From: Streptomyces griseocarneus | Lineage (GTDB): Bacteria > Actinomycetota > Actinomycetes > Streptomycetales > Streptomycetaceae | Direction: 5' to 3' | Assembly (NCBI RefSeq): GCF_014655595.1 | Contig: NZ_BNBL01000003.1 | Span: forward strand, 458,958-522,957 | Length of the DNA stretch: 64,000 bases | Part shown: one piece after another, positions 8,076 to 16,263 of the stretch | Layout of the letters: each line of letters begins with the position of its first letter | Position numbering within the stretch: position 1 is the first letter of the stretch | Translations under genes and position numbers: made by a program | Notes under the pieces: generated by a model | The model's input: only the letters and a program-made list of their open reading frames with translations | The model's database searches: none | Told to the model about the DNA's origin: nothing

Positions 8076-10466
8076 GTGACCATCGCGCCCGCAGATCCGG
8101 TCTCAGCGAACGCGGAAGCGACCGGCGGCCCCGGGACCGCGCTGCTGCGCACCCTGACCGATCTCACCGCCGATCTGCCCGCCACCGACCCGGGCAAGGT
8201 CGCCGCCGCCGCGCTGCGCGGCCGGCACCCCGGCTCGGACGAGGCAGAGCTGCGCTCCCTCGCCACCGAGGCCGCCGCCGGCCTGATCGCCGAGGAGCCG
8301 GAGTACTCCCGCCTCGCCGCCCGGCTGCTCACCCGCGCCATCGCCGACGAGGCGGCCGGCGAGGGTGCGACCTCCTTCTCCGCCTCGGTGGCCGTCGGCC
8401 ACCGCGAGGGCCTGATCGCGGACGAGACCGCCGCGTTCGTCAAGGAGCACGCCGAGCGCCTGGACGCGCTGGTCGAGGGCGCGCTGTCCGACGGCGCCGA
8501 CGACCGCTTCGGCTACTTCGGCCTCCGCACCCTGCACAGCCGCTACCTGCTGCGCCACCCGATCACCCGCAACGTGATCGAGACCCCGCAGCACTTCCTG
8601 CTGCGCGTGGCCTGCGGCCTGGCCGAGGACCACTCCGTGCGGGCCCTGGAGGACGTCGCCGAGCTCTACGCGCTCACCAGCACGCTCTCCTACCTGCCGT
8701 CCTCCCCCACGCTCTTCAACTCCGGCACCCGCCACCCGCAGATGTCGTCCTGCTACCTGCTGGACTCGCCGCTGGACGAGCTGGACTCGATCTACGACCG
8801 CTACCACCAGGTGGCGCGCCTGTCGAAGCACGCGGGCGGCATCGGCCTGTCGTACTCGCGCATCCGCTCCCGCGGCTCGCTGATCCGCGGCACCAACGGC
8901 CACTCCAACGGCATCGTGCCGTTCCTGCGCACCCTCGACGCCTCCGTCGCCGCCGTGAACCAGGGCGGCCGCCGCAAGGGCGCGGCCTGCGTCTACCTCG
9001 AGACGTGGCACGCCGACATCGAGGAGTTCCTGGAGCTCCGCGACAACACCGGTGAGGAGGCCCGCCGCACCCACAACCTCAACATCGCGCACTGGATCCC
9101 GGACGAGTTCATGCGTCGCGTCGAGGCCGACGCCGACTGGTCGCTCTTCTCCCCCGCCGACACGCCGGACCTGGTCGACCTCTACGGCGACGAGTTCGAC
9201 GCCGCGTACCGCCGGTACGAGGCCGAGGGCAAGGCCGTCAAGCAGATCCCGGCCCGCGTGCTGTACGCCCGCATGATGCGCACCCTCGCGCAGACCGGCA
9301 ACGGCTGGATGACGTTCAAGGACGCCGCCAACCGCACCGCCAACCAGACGGCCGAAAAGGGCAAGGTCGTCCACTCCTCGAACCTCTGCACCGAGATCCT
9401 CGAGGTCACCGACGACGGCGAGACCGCGGTCTGCAACCTGGGCTCGGTCAACCTCGCGCAGCACCTCGGTGCCGACGGCGAGATGGACTGGGAGAAGCTC
9501 GACCGTACGGTCCGTACGGCCGTGACGTTCCTCGACCGCGTCGTGGACATCAACTTCTACCCGACCGAGCAGGCCGGCAACTCCAACAGCCGCTGGCGCC
9601 CGGTGGGCCTGGGCCTGATGGGTCTGCAGGACGTCTTCTTCCGCCTGCGCCTGTCCTTCGACTCGGCCGAGGCGAAGGCGCTGTCCACCAAGATCTCCGA
9701 GCGGATCATGCTCGCGGCGTACGAGGCCTCGGCCGACCTCGCCGAGCGGCACGGCCCGCACCCGGCCTGGTCCGCGACCCGCACCGCCCGCGGCGTGCTG
9801 CACCCGGACCACTACCCCAACGCCGTCGCCGCGTGGGAGGACCGCTGGGAGGCGCTGCGCGCCCGCATCGCCGCGGTCGGCATGCGCAACTCGCTGCTGC
9901 TGGCGATCGCCCCGACGGCCACCATCGCCTCCATCGCGGGCGTCTACGAGTGCATCGAGCCGCAGGTCTCCAACCTGTTCAAGCGCGAGACGCTCTCCGG
10001 TGAGTTCCTGCAGGTCAACACCTACCTGGTGGAGGACCTCAAGAAGCTCGGCGTGTGGGACCGCACGACCCGCGACGCCATGACGGACGCCAACGGCTCG
10101 ATCCAGGACATGAAGTGGATCCCGCAGGAGGTGCGCGACCTCTACCGCACCGCCTGGGAGATCCCGCAGCGCGCCCTGATCGACATGGCCGCGGCCCGTA
10201 CGCCGTACCTGGACCAGAGCCAGTCGCTGAACCTCTTCATGGCCTCGCCCACCATCGGCAAGCTCAGCTCGATGTACGCGTACGCCTGGAAGCAGGGCAT
10301 CAAGACGACGTACTACCTGCGCTCCCGCCCGGCGACCCGCATCGCCCGCGCCGCCTCCGGCGGTGCCGCGGCCCCCGCCACCATCCCCGTGCAGCAGGCC
10401 GCGCCCGACGCGGACGCCATCGCCTGCTCCCTTGAGAACCCCGAGTCCTGCGAGGCATGCCAGTGA
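8076..10466 (+). CDS. nrdA: Ribonucleoside-diphosphate reductase large subunit (class Ia)
   Basis: Catalytic subunit of aerobic ribonucleotide reductase, 796 aa, reducing ribonucleotides to deoxyribonucleotides. Visible motifs: SSCYLL and AVCNLGS (the redox-active active-site cysteines), SSNLCTE (the N-x-C-x-E catalytic triad with the thiyl Cys), APTATIASIAG (substrate loop) and a C-terminal CEAC pair that would receive electrons from thioredoxin. No N-terminal ATP-cone sequence is apparent, so activity-site allostery may be absent. The GTG at 8076 is chosen because GAGGGAGAG precedes it; the frame is open further upstream into the leader. It lies downstream of the B12 riboswitch and overlaps nrdB. 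Confidence 0.95.
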   Translation: MTIAPADPVSANAEATGGPGTALLRTLTDLTADLPATDPGKVAAAALRGRHPGSDEAELRSLATEAAAGLIAEEPEYSRLAARLLTRAIADEAAGEGATSFSASVAVGHREGLIADETAAFVKEHAERLDALVEGALSDGADDRFGYFGLRTLHSRYLLRHPITRNVIETPQHFLLRVACGLAEDHSVRALEDVAELYALTSTLSYLPSSPTLFNSGTRHPQMSSCYLLDSPLDELDSIYDRYHQVARLSKHAGGIGLSYSRIRSRGSLIRGTNGHSNGIVPFLRTLDASVAAVNQGGRRKGAACVYLETWHADIEEFLELRDNTGEEARRTHNLNIAHWIPDEFMRRVEADADWSLFSPADTPDLVDLYGDEFDAAYRRYEAEGKAVKQIPARVLYARMMRTLAQTGNGWMTFKDAANRTANQTAEKGKVVHSSNLCTEILEVTDDGETAVCNLGSVNLAQHLGADGEMDWEKLDRTVRTAVTFLDRVVDINFYPTEQAGNSNSRWRPVGLGLMGLQDVFFRLRLSFDSAEAKALSTKISERIMLAAYEASADLAERHGPHPAWSATRTARGVLHPDHYPNAVAAWEDRWEALRARIAAVGMRNSLLLAIAPTATIASIAGVYECIEPQVSNLFKRETLSGEFLQVNTYLVEDLKKLGVWDRTTRDAMTDANGSIQDMKWIPQEVRDLYRTAWEIPQRALIDMAAARTPYLDQSQSLNLFMASPTIGKLSSMYAYAWKQGIKTTYYLRSRPATRIARAASGGAAAPATIPVQQAAPDADAIACSLENPESCEACQ

Positions 10467-11479
10467 CCGCCCCCGTCCAGAAGAACCTGCTCGACCCGGG
10501 CTTCGAGCTGACCCTGCGTCCCATGCGGTACCCGGACTTCTACGACCGCTACCGCGACGCGATCAAGAACACCTGGACCGTCGAGGAGGTCGACCTCCAC
10601 TCGGACGTCGCCGACCTCGCCAAGCTGTCCCCGGGCGAGCAGCACATGATCGGCCGCCTGGTCGCGTTCTTCGCGACCGGCGACTCGATCGTGGCCAACA
10701 ACCTCGTGCTGACGCTGTACAAGCACATCAACTCCCCCGAGGCGCGGCTGTACCTGTCGCGGCAGCTCTTCGAGGAGGCCGTGCACGTCCAGTTCTACTT
10801 GACGCTGCTCGACACCTACCTGCCCGACCCGGAGGAGCGCTCCGCCGCGTTCGCGGCCGTGGAGAACATCCCCTCCATCCGTGACAAGGCGCAGTTCTGC
10901 TTCAAGTGGATCAACGAGGTCGAGAAGCTCGACCGGCTGGAGACGAAGGCCGACCGCCGTCGCTTCCTGCTCAACCTGATCTGCTTCGCCGCCTGCATCG
11001 AGGGCCTGTTCTTCTACGGCGCCTTCGCCTACGTGTACTGGTTCCGCAGCCGCGGCCTGCTGCACGGCCTGGCGACCGGCACCAACTGGGTCTTCCGCGA
11101 CGAGACCATGCACATGAACTTCGCGTTCGAGGTCGTGGACACGGTCCGCCAGGAGGAGCCCGACCTCTTCGACGACGAGCTCCAGCAGCAGGTCACCGAC
11201 ATGCTGAAGGAGGCCGTGGAGGCGGAGCTGCAGTTCGGCCGCGACCTGTGCGGCGAGGGCCTGCCGGGCATGAACACCGAGTCCATGCGCGAGTACCTGC
11301 AGTGCGTCGCCGACCAGCGGCTCCAGCGCCTGGGCTTCAAGCCGGTCTTCGGCTCGGAGAACCCTTTCTCCTTCATGGAGCTGCAGAACGTCCAGGAGCT
11401 GACCAACTTCTTCGAGCGCCGCGCGTCCGCGTACCAGGTGGCGGTCGAGGGCACGGTCGCCTTCGACGACGAGTTCTAG
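10463..11479 (+). CDS. nrdB: Ribonucleoside-diphosphate reductase small subunit (class Ia)
   Basis: Radical-generating subunit, 338 aa, ferritin-like fold. Metal ligands are visible as ATGDS (Asp), FEEAVH (Glu and His), the Glu of CIEGLFF and ETMH (Glu and His). The residue four after the first ligand His is Tyr (EEAVHVQFY, about residue 112), the radical position in E. coli NrdB, so this looks like a tyrosyl-radical enzyme rather than a radical-Phe class Ic. GTG 10463 overlaps the nrdA stop (GTGA) and has GAGG seven bases upstream; an ATG at 10457 would add two residues. In S. coelicolor a regulator gene, nrdS, is recalled to follow nrdB; here the next gene is convergent and unrelated. Confidence 0.95.
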   Translation: MTAPVQKNLLDPGFELTLRPMRYPDFYDRYRDAIKNTWTVEEVDLHSDVADLAKLSPGEQHMIGRLVAFFATGDSIVANNLVLTLYKHINSPEARLYLSRQLFEEAVHVQFYLTLLDTYLPDPEERSAAFAAVENIPSIRDKAQFCFKWINEVEKLDRLETKADRRRFLLNLICFAACIEGLFFYGAFAYVYWFRSRGLLHGLATGTNWVFRDETMHMNFAFEVVDTVRQEEPDLFDDELQQQVTDMLKEAVEAELQFGRDLCGEGLPGMNTESMREYLQCVADQRLQRLGFKPVFGSENPFSFMELQNVQELTNFFERRASAYQVAVEGTVAFDDEF

Positions 11480-11494
11480 GCCTCTGACCCGGCC

Positions 11495-11535
11495 GGAGGG
11501 CCCGCACGGAATACTTCCTTCCGTGCGGGCCCTCC
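11495..11535. terminator. Bidirectional terminator after nrdB
   Basis: A long near-perfect inverted repeat, GGAGGGCCCGCACGGAA against TTCCGTGCGGGCCCTCC, between nrdB and the convergent 758-aa gene. Confidence 0.88.
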
Positions 11536-11545
11536 GTCGTTCCGC

Positions 11546-13822
11546 TCAGTACCCGTCGCCGTCCTCGTCGTCGTGGTCCTCCTCGTACGCGTTCGCGTCC
11601 TCGTAGGCCTCCTCGTCCTCCTGCCCAGGCGCCTCCGGCGCATGGTTGAACAGGATGTTCTGCACCTCGATCGCCGTGGTGTGGAGCTTCGTCCAGTCCT
11701 CGTAGGTCCCCATGGGGTGCCAGGTCCCCGCGTCGGCCCCCAGCGCCACCAGCCGGTCCAGGCTCTGCCGGGCCAGGTCCAGCCGGGTGGCGAGCGAGCG
11801 GCGCTCGTCCGCCAGCTGCTCCGGCAGCGACTTCTGCGCCTCGGCCTCGGGGTCCGAAGCCTTGCGCTGGTCCTCCTCCAGGGCCGCGCGTACGGGATCC
11901 GAGACGAACACGACCTCGTACTGGCTCAGGAGCACGGGCGCGTTGGCGCCGTCCCGGCTGACGCGGTCCGGCGCGGCCAGGTCCACGGCCACCACCTCGT
12001 AGCGGTCGCCGGAGGCCGAGTCGTCGGTTCGCCTCTCGAACTGCTTGTCCGTCAGGGCGTTGAGCGGCAGACGCCCGGCGTCGAAGCGGTTGGCCGCCAG
12101 CGCCAGGGTCCACAACCCCTTCTCGTTGTCCGCTGCGGCCAGACCACCCACGACCTTGTGGACATCGGCACGGAAGGGGACCGTGACGCCGACGGCCGAG
12201 CCGACGTTGCGGGTGATCAACTTGTCGGCGATCAGCGCCACTCCGCCGGCCACCGCCAGCGTGTTGAGCGCGTCGGCGTCACCTGCCGCCGCGGGGCCGA
12301 CGAGCGTGGTGAAGTCCTCCGTCGGCAGAGGCTCCCATTCGCGCTCCAGCACGTCGGGGCAGAGCACTCCGCCGTTGGCCCAGGCGTTCCTGGCCTGCTT
12401 GAGCACGCGTTGCTTGGCGGCACGCCACGGCAGGTCGACCATGGGGCCCAGGAGCCCGGCGAACCCGGGCACGCCCATGCGCTTGTCCCCCTTGATCTCC
12501 TTGGCGTGGTGCTTGAGCGCCGCGAAGAATCCGGGCCGGGTCAGGGCGTGAACGAGGTACACGGCCCGCCACAGCGATGTTCCCGGGATCCGGTCGTCGC
12601 GGAAGACATCGGGCGTGGCCGACGGGCGCTTGCGGCCCACCGCCAGATCGTAGAGATCCTGCAGCTCCGCTCCTGGCCAGCCGCCGACGCCGCCCTGGAC
12701 CACGCGCTTGAGCGCCCTGGTGCCGACCTCGACGTTCTGCGCGGCGGGATCCCAGGCCTTGAACTCGACGTGGACGGAGGCCAGGATGCTGCGCACCGCG
12801 TCGTCGAACAGGTCCGGACCGCGGAGCGCTCCGCCGTGGTGCGCGGCTATGCCCACCGCGATCTGGGCCGGCAGGACACAGGCCTGCGCGATCTGGATGG
12901 CCTTCAGCGACACCTGGTCGCCGGCCACGCCCTTGAGGAACTCGCCCCGCAGCTCCGCCAGGGCCTCCTCCCTCCCCTGCGCCAGCCGCTGGCTCAAGGG
13001 GCGCTCGGCCGCCCCCCGGCGCTGCGGGCGCTCGGCGAACAGCAGGCGCACCGCCTCCCGCGCCACCTCCTCGTGGCCGGCCTCGGGGCCCGCGAGCACC
13101 TTCCAGGCGCTGGCGAGCCGGGTGATGCCGTCGCGCACGGCCAAGGCGTGAACCGGCTCGCTCCCGTCCGCGAACTCGAAGATCACGGGGTGGGCTATGA
13201 CCGCCCTGGTCACCCTCCGGGCCAGGATCGACTCGTCGTACCTGTTGAGCTTCAGGGTCGCCGCGATCGTCTGCAGGACGTGATCACGCAGGTGACCACG
13301 GTCGCGGTAGCGATAGCGGACCGCCGCCTGGGGCCCCTGTTCGGTCTCGACCCCGATGACCTCGGGGTCTTGGGTGGGATGGTCCTCCTGGCCGGTACGG
13401 GGCTGCAGTCCGGGGAAGAGCTCGGTGAGCCACACCCGGGCGTGCACGGACCTGAGCGTCGCCCCGTCGACGTGCTCCTCGACGAGCATGCTCGCGGCCG
13501 CGCCGGACTGCTGCTGGCGCAGCTGGGACGCGAGCGCCTCGGGGTGGACCACGGCCCGTGCCACCGCGTGCCAGGCGTCTTCGGACAGGGCGGTGTAGGG
13601 GTTGTTCAGCCCCGCGCGGATCGCCTTGGAGCGCTCTCCGGCACTGGACTGGTCCGGGATGAACCGCTCGAAGCCGGTGACGGTGATCTCGGCGTCACCC
13701 CACTCGACCTTGAGCGTCTCTCCGGGGGCTCGCTCCGGCGTGGACGGGCGCGCGGGCGTCGCACCGCCGTCCCGGGCGTGCGAGAAGCGTGGCTCGCGCG
13801 ATCCCTGGAAGTCCTCCTGCAC
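11546..13822 (-). CDS. Uncharacterised 758-aa protein, possibly ParB/DGQHR-like
   Basis: Not recognised with confidence. A large soluble protein. Residues about 60-260 include RAGLNNPYTALSEDAWHAVARAV and, near 235, HALAVRDGITRLASAWKVL, which resembles the DG-x-(H/T)-R-L signature of ParB-like and DndB/DGQHR proteins; that resemblance is weak and is my inference. The middle is rich in Ala/Leu helices. The C-terminus (about 640-758) has a helical stretch and ends in a very acidic tail (EDEEAYEDANAYEEDHDDEDGDGY-like). GTG start with AGAGGGGG upstream. It lies downstream of a DUF3800 gene on the same strand and interrupts the recalled nrdAB-to-def neighbourhood, so it is probably accessory. An inverted repeat CAGAT-tgttg-ATCTG at 13879-13893 lies upstream. 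Confidence 0.75.
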   Translation of the reverse strand: MQEDFQGSREPRFSHARDGGATPARPSTPERAPGETLKVEWGDAEITVTGFERFIPDQSSAGERSKAIRAGLNNPYTALSEDAWHAVARAVVHPEALASQLRQQQSGAAASMLVEEHVDGATLRSVHARVWLTELFPGLQPRTGQEDHPTQDPEVIGVETEQGPQAAVRYRYRDRGHLRDHVLQTIAATLKLNRYDESILARRVTRAVIAHPVIFEFADGSEPVHALAVRDGITRLASAWKVLAGPEAGHEEVAREAVRLLFAERPQRRGAAERPLSQRLAQGREEALAELRGEFLKGVAGDQVSLKAIQIAQACVLPAQIAVGIAAHHGGALRGPDLFDDAVRSILASVHVEFKAWDPAAQNVEVGTRALKRVVQGGVGGWPGAELQDLYDLAVGRKRPSATPDVFRDDRIPGTSLWRAVYLVHALTRPGFFAALKHHAKEIKGDKRMGVPGFAGLLGPMVDLPWRAAKQRVLKQARNAWANGGVLCPDVLEREWEPLPTEDFTTLVGPAAAGDADALNTLAVAGGVALIADKLITRNVGSAVGVTVPFRADVHKVVGGLAAADNEKGLWTLALAANRFDAGRLPLNALTDKQFERRTDDSASGDRYEVVAVDLAAPDRVSRDGANAPVLLSQYEVVFVSDPVRAALEEDQRKASDPEAEAQKSLPEQLADERRSLATRLDLARQSLDRLVALGADAGTWHPMGTYEDWTKLHTTAIEVQNILFNHAPEAPGQEDEEAYEDANAYEEDHDDEDGDGY

Positions 13823-13950
13823 CTCAGTATCCCCCTCTTATGATCACTGTGTGTAGCTGAGTACGGGCTTGTTGCGCACAGATTGTTGATCTGGGAGACT
13901 GGTGAAGCGGTCCCGGCCCGAGTATTCGGGGTTCCGGGTCCAGCTTCTCC

Positions 13951-13975
13951 GAGCCCCGGCCATCGGCCGGGGCTC
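13951..13975. terminator. GC hairpin between the DUF3800 and 758-aa genes
   Basis: An 11-bp perfect stem GAGCCCCGGCC-atc-GGCCGGGGCTC. It lies just after the DUF3800 stop and upstream of the 758-aa gene. It has no T-run on the minus strand, so it may terminate or merely attenuate transcription between the two. Confidence 0.55.
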
Positions 13976-13996
13976 TGCGTTTGCTCCAGGCCTCCC

Positions 13997-14653
13997 TCAC
14001 AGCGCCGCCGGCCCCTGGGCCAGGGGCAGCCTGGAACCGAACCAATCCCACATGAACCGCTTGCCCGGGTGCCTGACCACGCTCTGGTAGGCGGTGTAGG
14101 CGACCAGGTCCGCGCACTGCAGGAAGTGGCTCTCTCCAGCCGGCTGGAAGAGCGAGTCCTCGATGACGCGTCGACCGGCCCCGGCGAGCTCCCGGTGGAC
14201 GCGGCGGTAGGCGTGCTCCGTACCGTCCCCGTCGACGATCACCAACGCGTAGGAATCCGATGCCCTGAGCTCGTCGTTGAGGCGGCGGAGCCACGTCCGG
14301 TACAGGTCGATCCGGTCGTGCGCGTAGTCGCCGGTCCTGCGGTAGACGGCCCCCGCCCGCGTGCCGGGCATGCCCGCGATCACCTCGAGCGCCCTGAGTG
14401 CCACGGGACCGCGGTGGCGCTTCTGCCGGTTCCAGGACTCCAGCAGCGACGGGTTCCCGCGGCCGGGGATGAACTTCACCGCGTGGAACTCGTAGTCCAC
14501 CGGAATCCGCGTCTTCTCGTCCTCGTACAGATCGGTGCGGAACCGTCTCCAGTCCTCCATGGCGGCGTTCCACCGGCGCACGTCGACCTCGAGCCAGCCC
14601 AGGGCCGCGACGTCACGGGCGTTGCCCGAGTCATCGACGTAGAAGACCCGTAA
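13997..14653 (-). CDS. DUF3800 protein lacking a canonical start codon
   Basis: DUF3800 (RNase H-like fold, function unknown, often in mobile or defence neighbourhoods). The N-terminal family signature FYVDDSGN (about 14644-14623) is present, as is the C-terminal part with VIVDGDG and the closing block SHFLQCADLVAYTAYQ. No ATG, GTG or TTG occurs in frame between the upstream stop near 14743 and the FYVDDSG motif. The first usual start is a GTG at 14581, which would remove the signature. A GAGGG sits just upstream of the codon TTA at 14653, where a MRVFYVDDSG-type start would be expected. So translation may use a rare start, or the start has been lost. The TTA is also a rare bldA-type codon if translated. 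Confidence 0.65.
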   Translation of the reverse strand, partial: LRVFYVDDSGNARDVAALGWLEVDVRRWNAAMEDWRRFRTDLYEDEKTRIPVDYEFHAVKFIPGRGNPSLLESWNRQKRHRGPVALRALEVIAGMPGTRAGAVYRRTGDYAHDRIDLYRTWLRRLNDELRASDSYALVIVDGDGTEHAYRRVHRELAGAGRRVIEDSLFQPAGESHFLQCADLVAYTAYQSVVRHPGKRFMWDWFGSRLPLAQGPAAL

Positions 14654-15088
14654 GTTCCCTCGTTCGGCGATCAGTTCGATCAGCCCCCAGCGGAGACCTG
14701 TTCCGGCCGCACTCGGCAGGGATGCCGGGCCGTTCCCCGCTCACCGGCAGGGCGCTGGAGTCTCCATCACCACGCGCAACGGCACATGGACGGCACGCGC
14801 GCGGATACCGCTCAACCGGCGATTCCGCCCCCTATGAGCTTCCTCGCCCCGCCAGCAGCAGCTCTCCATGGAGAGCCTCCAGGACAATTCCCGACCCCTA
14901 CGACACACCACCACCACGTGGCACGTACGCAACCACGGTAAGCGGAAGAGGAATTGACGGACAAGCGGATGATGCAAAAAAGCCGCCCGTGGCCTGAAAG
15001 ATCGCACGACACGGCTCCCGGACCCATGGGCCGCCCCGGGCCCGGCGAGAGGCTGGACGCACGGTCCGGCGGCGAGGAGAGGCATGCC
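14654..15088. other. Gene-free stretch upstream of the DUF3800 and YCII genes
   Basis: 435 bp between divergent genes. No convincing gene is visible. It holds a perfect 16-bp palindrome GCTCTCCATGGAGAGC at 14861-14876 and, near 14974-14980, a run of six A (T6 on the minus strand) beside a short GC repeat that could end a minus-strand transcript. Both divergent promoters should lie here. Confidence 0.5.
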
Positions 15089-15448
15089 ATGCGTTTCATG
15101 ATGATCGTCAAGGCGAGCGAGGACTCCGAGGCCGGCGTGATGCCGACCAGGGAGATGATCGCCGAGATGGGGCAGTACAACGACCGGCTGGCCGAGGCCG
15201 GCATGATGCTCGCCGGCGACGGGCTGCACCCGACCTCCAGGGGCGCCCGCGTGACGTACTCGGACGGCCCGCCCGTCGTCACGGAAGGGCCCTTCGGGGG
15301 GAGGGCGAAGGACCTGATCGCCGGCTTCTGGATCATCCGGGCCGGCTCGATGGACGAGGCCCTCGAGTGGGCCCGGAAGATCCCCTTCCAGGAGGGCGAG
15401 GTCGAGGTGCGCCCGCTCTTCGAGGCCTCCGACTTCCCGGCGGAGTAA
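15089..15448 (+). CDS. YCII/DGPF-domain protein
   Basis: A 119-aa protein with the DGPF-type YCII fold: MRFMMIVKA at the start, VTYSDGPPVVTEGPFGG in the middle and GFWII with an EALEWARKIP helix after it. Proteins of this family are small dimeric enzymes or sensors, often found near ECF sigma factors; no reaction can be assigned. The ATG at 15089 follows GGCGAGGAGAGG. Monocistronic, closed by a strong bidirectional hairpin. Confidence 0.88.
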   Translation: MRFMMIVKASEDSEAGVMPTREMIAEMGQYNDRLAEAGMMLAGDGLHPTSRGARVTYSDGPPVVTEGPFGGRAKDLIAGFWIIRAGSMDEALEWARKIPFQEGEVEVRPLFEASDFPAE

Positions 15449-15460
15449 CAGCAGGAACGC

Positions 15461-15499
15461 GTGTGGCGGGCACTCCCCCGAGGGGAGCGCCCGCCACAC
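15461..15499. terminator. Bidirectional terminator between YCII gene and def
   Basis: Stem GTGTGGCGGGC/GCCCGCCACAC with an inner TCCCC/GGGGA pairing, between convergent genes. Confidence 0.85.
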
Positions 15500-15516
15500 G
15501 TGCGTCGTGCGCGAGG

Positions 15517-16173
15517 TCAGTCGTTGGCGACGACGGGGTAGCGCGGGGTGCCCTCGGCCATCTGCCGCAGCGCGTCCTTGCGGTCACGCTTGGAGAGGCG
15601 GTCGATGTACAGGTAGCCGTTCAGGTGGTCCGTCTCGTGCTGCAGGCAGCGGGCGAAGTAGCCGGTGCCCTCGATGGCGATCGGGTTGCCGTGCATGTCC
15701 TGGCCGCGGACGACCGCGTAGTCGGGGCGGGCCAGGGCGGCGTAGGCCGTCGGGACGGACAGGCAGCCCTCGTTGGAGTCGTCGAGGATGCGGCGGTCGG
15801 CCGGCAGCTCGTCGAGGACGGGGTTGACCACGTGGCCGACGTGGCGCACGCCCTCGTCGTCCGGGCAGTCGTAGACGAAGACCTTCAGGTCGACGCCGAT
15901 CTGGTTGGCCGCCAGGCCCACGCCCTCCGCGGTGCGCTGGCTGGCGAACATGTCGTCGATCAGCTGCGCGAGCTTCTCGTCGAACTCGGTGACGTCCTTG
16001 CACTCCTTGTGGAGCACCGGGTTGCCGACGACGGTGATCGGGCGGGAGGTGCCGCGCTCGCGGTGCGCGAGCTCACGCGCCTCGCAGTCCTCGGTGTCCA
16101 CGATGAACTCGCCGGAAGCGGTCGACTCGTTCGACTCGTCGTTCACGGGCTGGTCCGTGTCTTGCTGCGCCAT
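15517..16173 (-). CDS. def: Peptide deformylase
   Basis: Removes the N-formyl group from nascent proteins. 218 aa with all three deformylase motifs: [10 protein letters not shown] (motif 1), EGCLSVP (motif 2, Cys metal ligand) and QHETDHLNG (motif 3, the HExxH-type His/Glu residues). It carries an acidic N-terminal extension of about 40 residues ([17 protein letters not shown]) absent from short bacterial enzymes. ATG start. It follows the TPR gene on the same strand after about 90 bp. Confidence 0.96.
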   Translation of the reverse strand: MAQQDTDQPVNDESNESTASGEFIVDTEDCEARELAHRERGTSRPITVVGNPVLHKECKDVTEFDEKLAQLIDDMFASQRTAEGVGLAANQIGVDLKVFVYDCPDDEGVRHVGHVVNPVLDELPADRRILDDSNEGCLSVPTAYAALARPDYAVVRGQDMHGNPIAIEGTGYFARCLQHETDHLNGYLYIDRLSKRDRKDALRQMAEGTPRYPVVAND

Positions 16174-16263
16174 GTCCGCCGTATGCCTCTCTCACAACCC
16201 GAAAGCAATATCTTGCCCTGAATCCACTGGGTCTCTACAGGGTACGGGGGCCACGGCGGCCGC

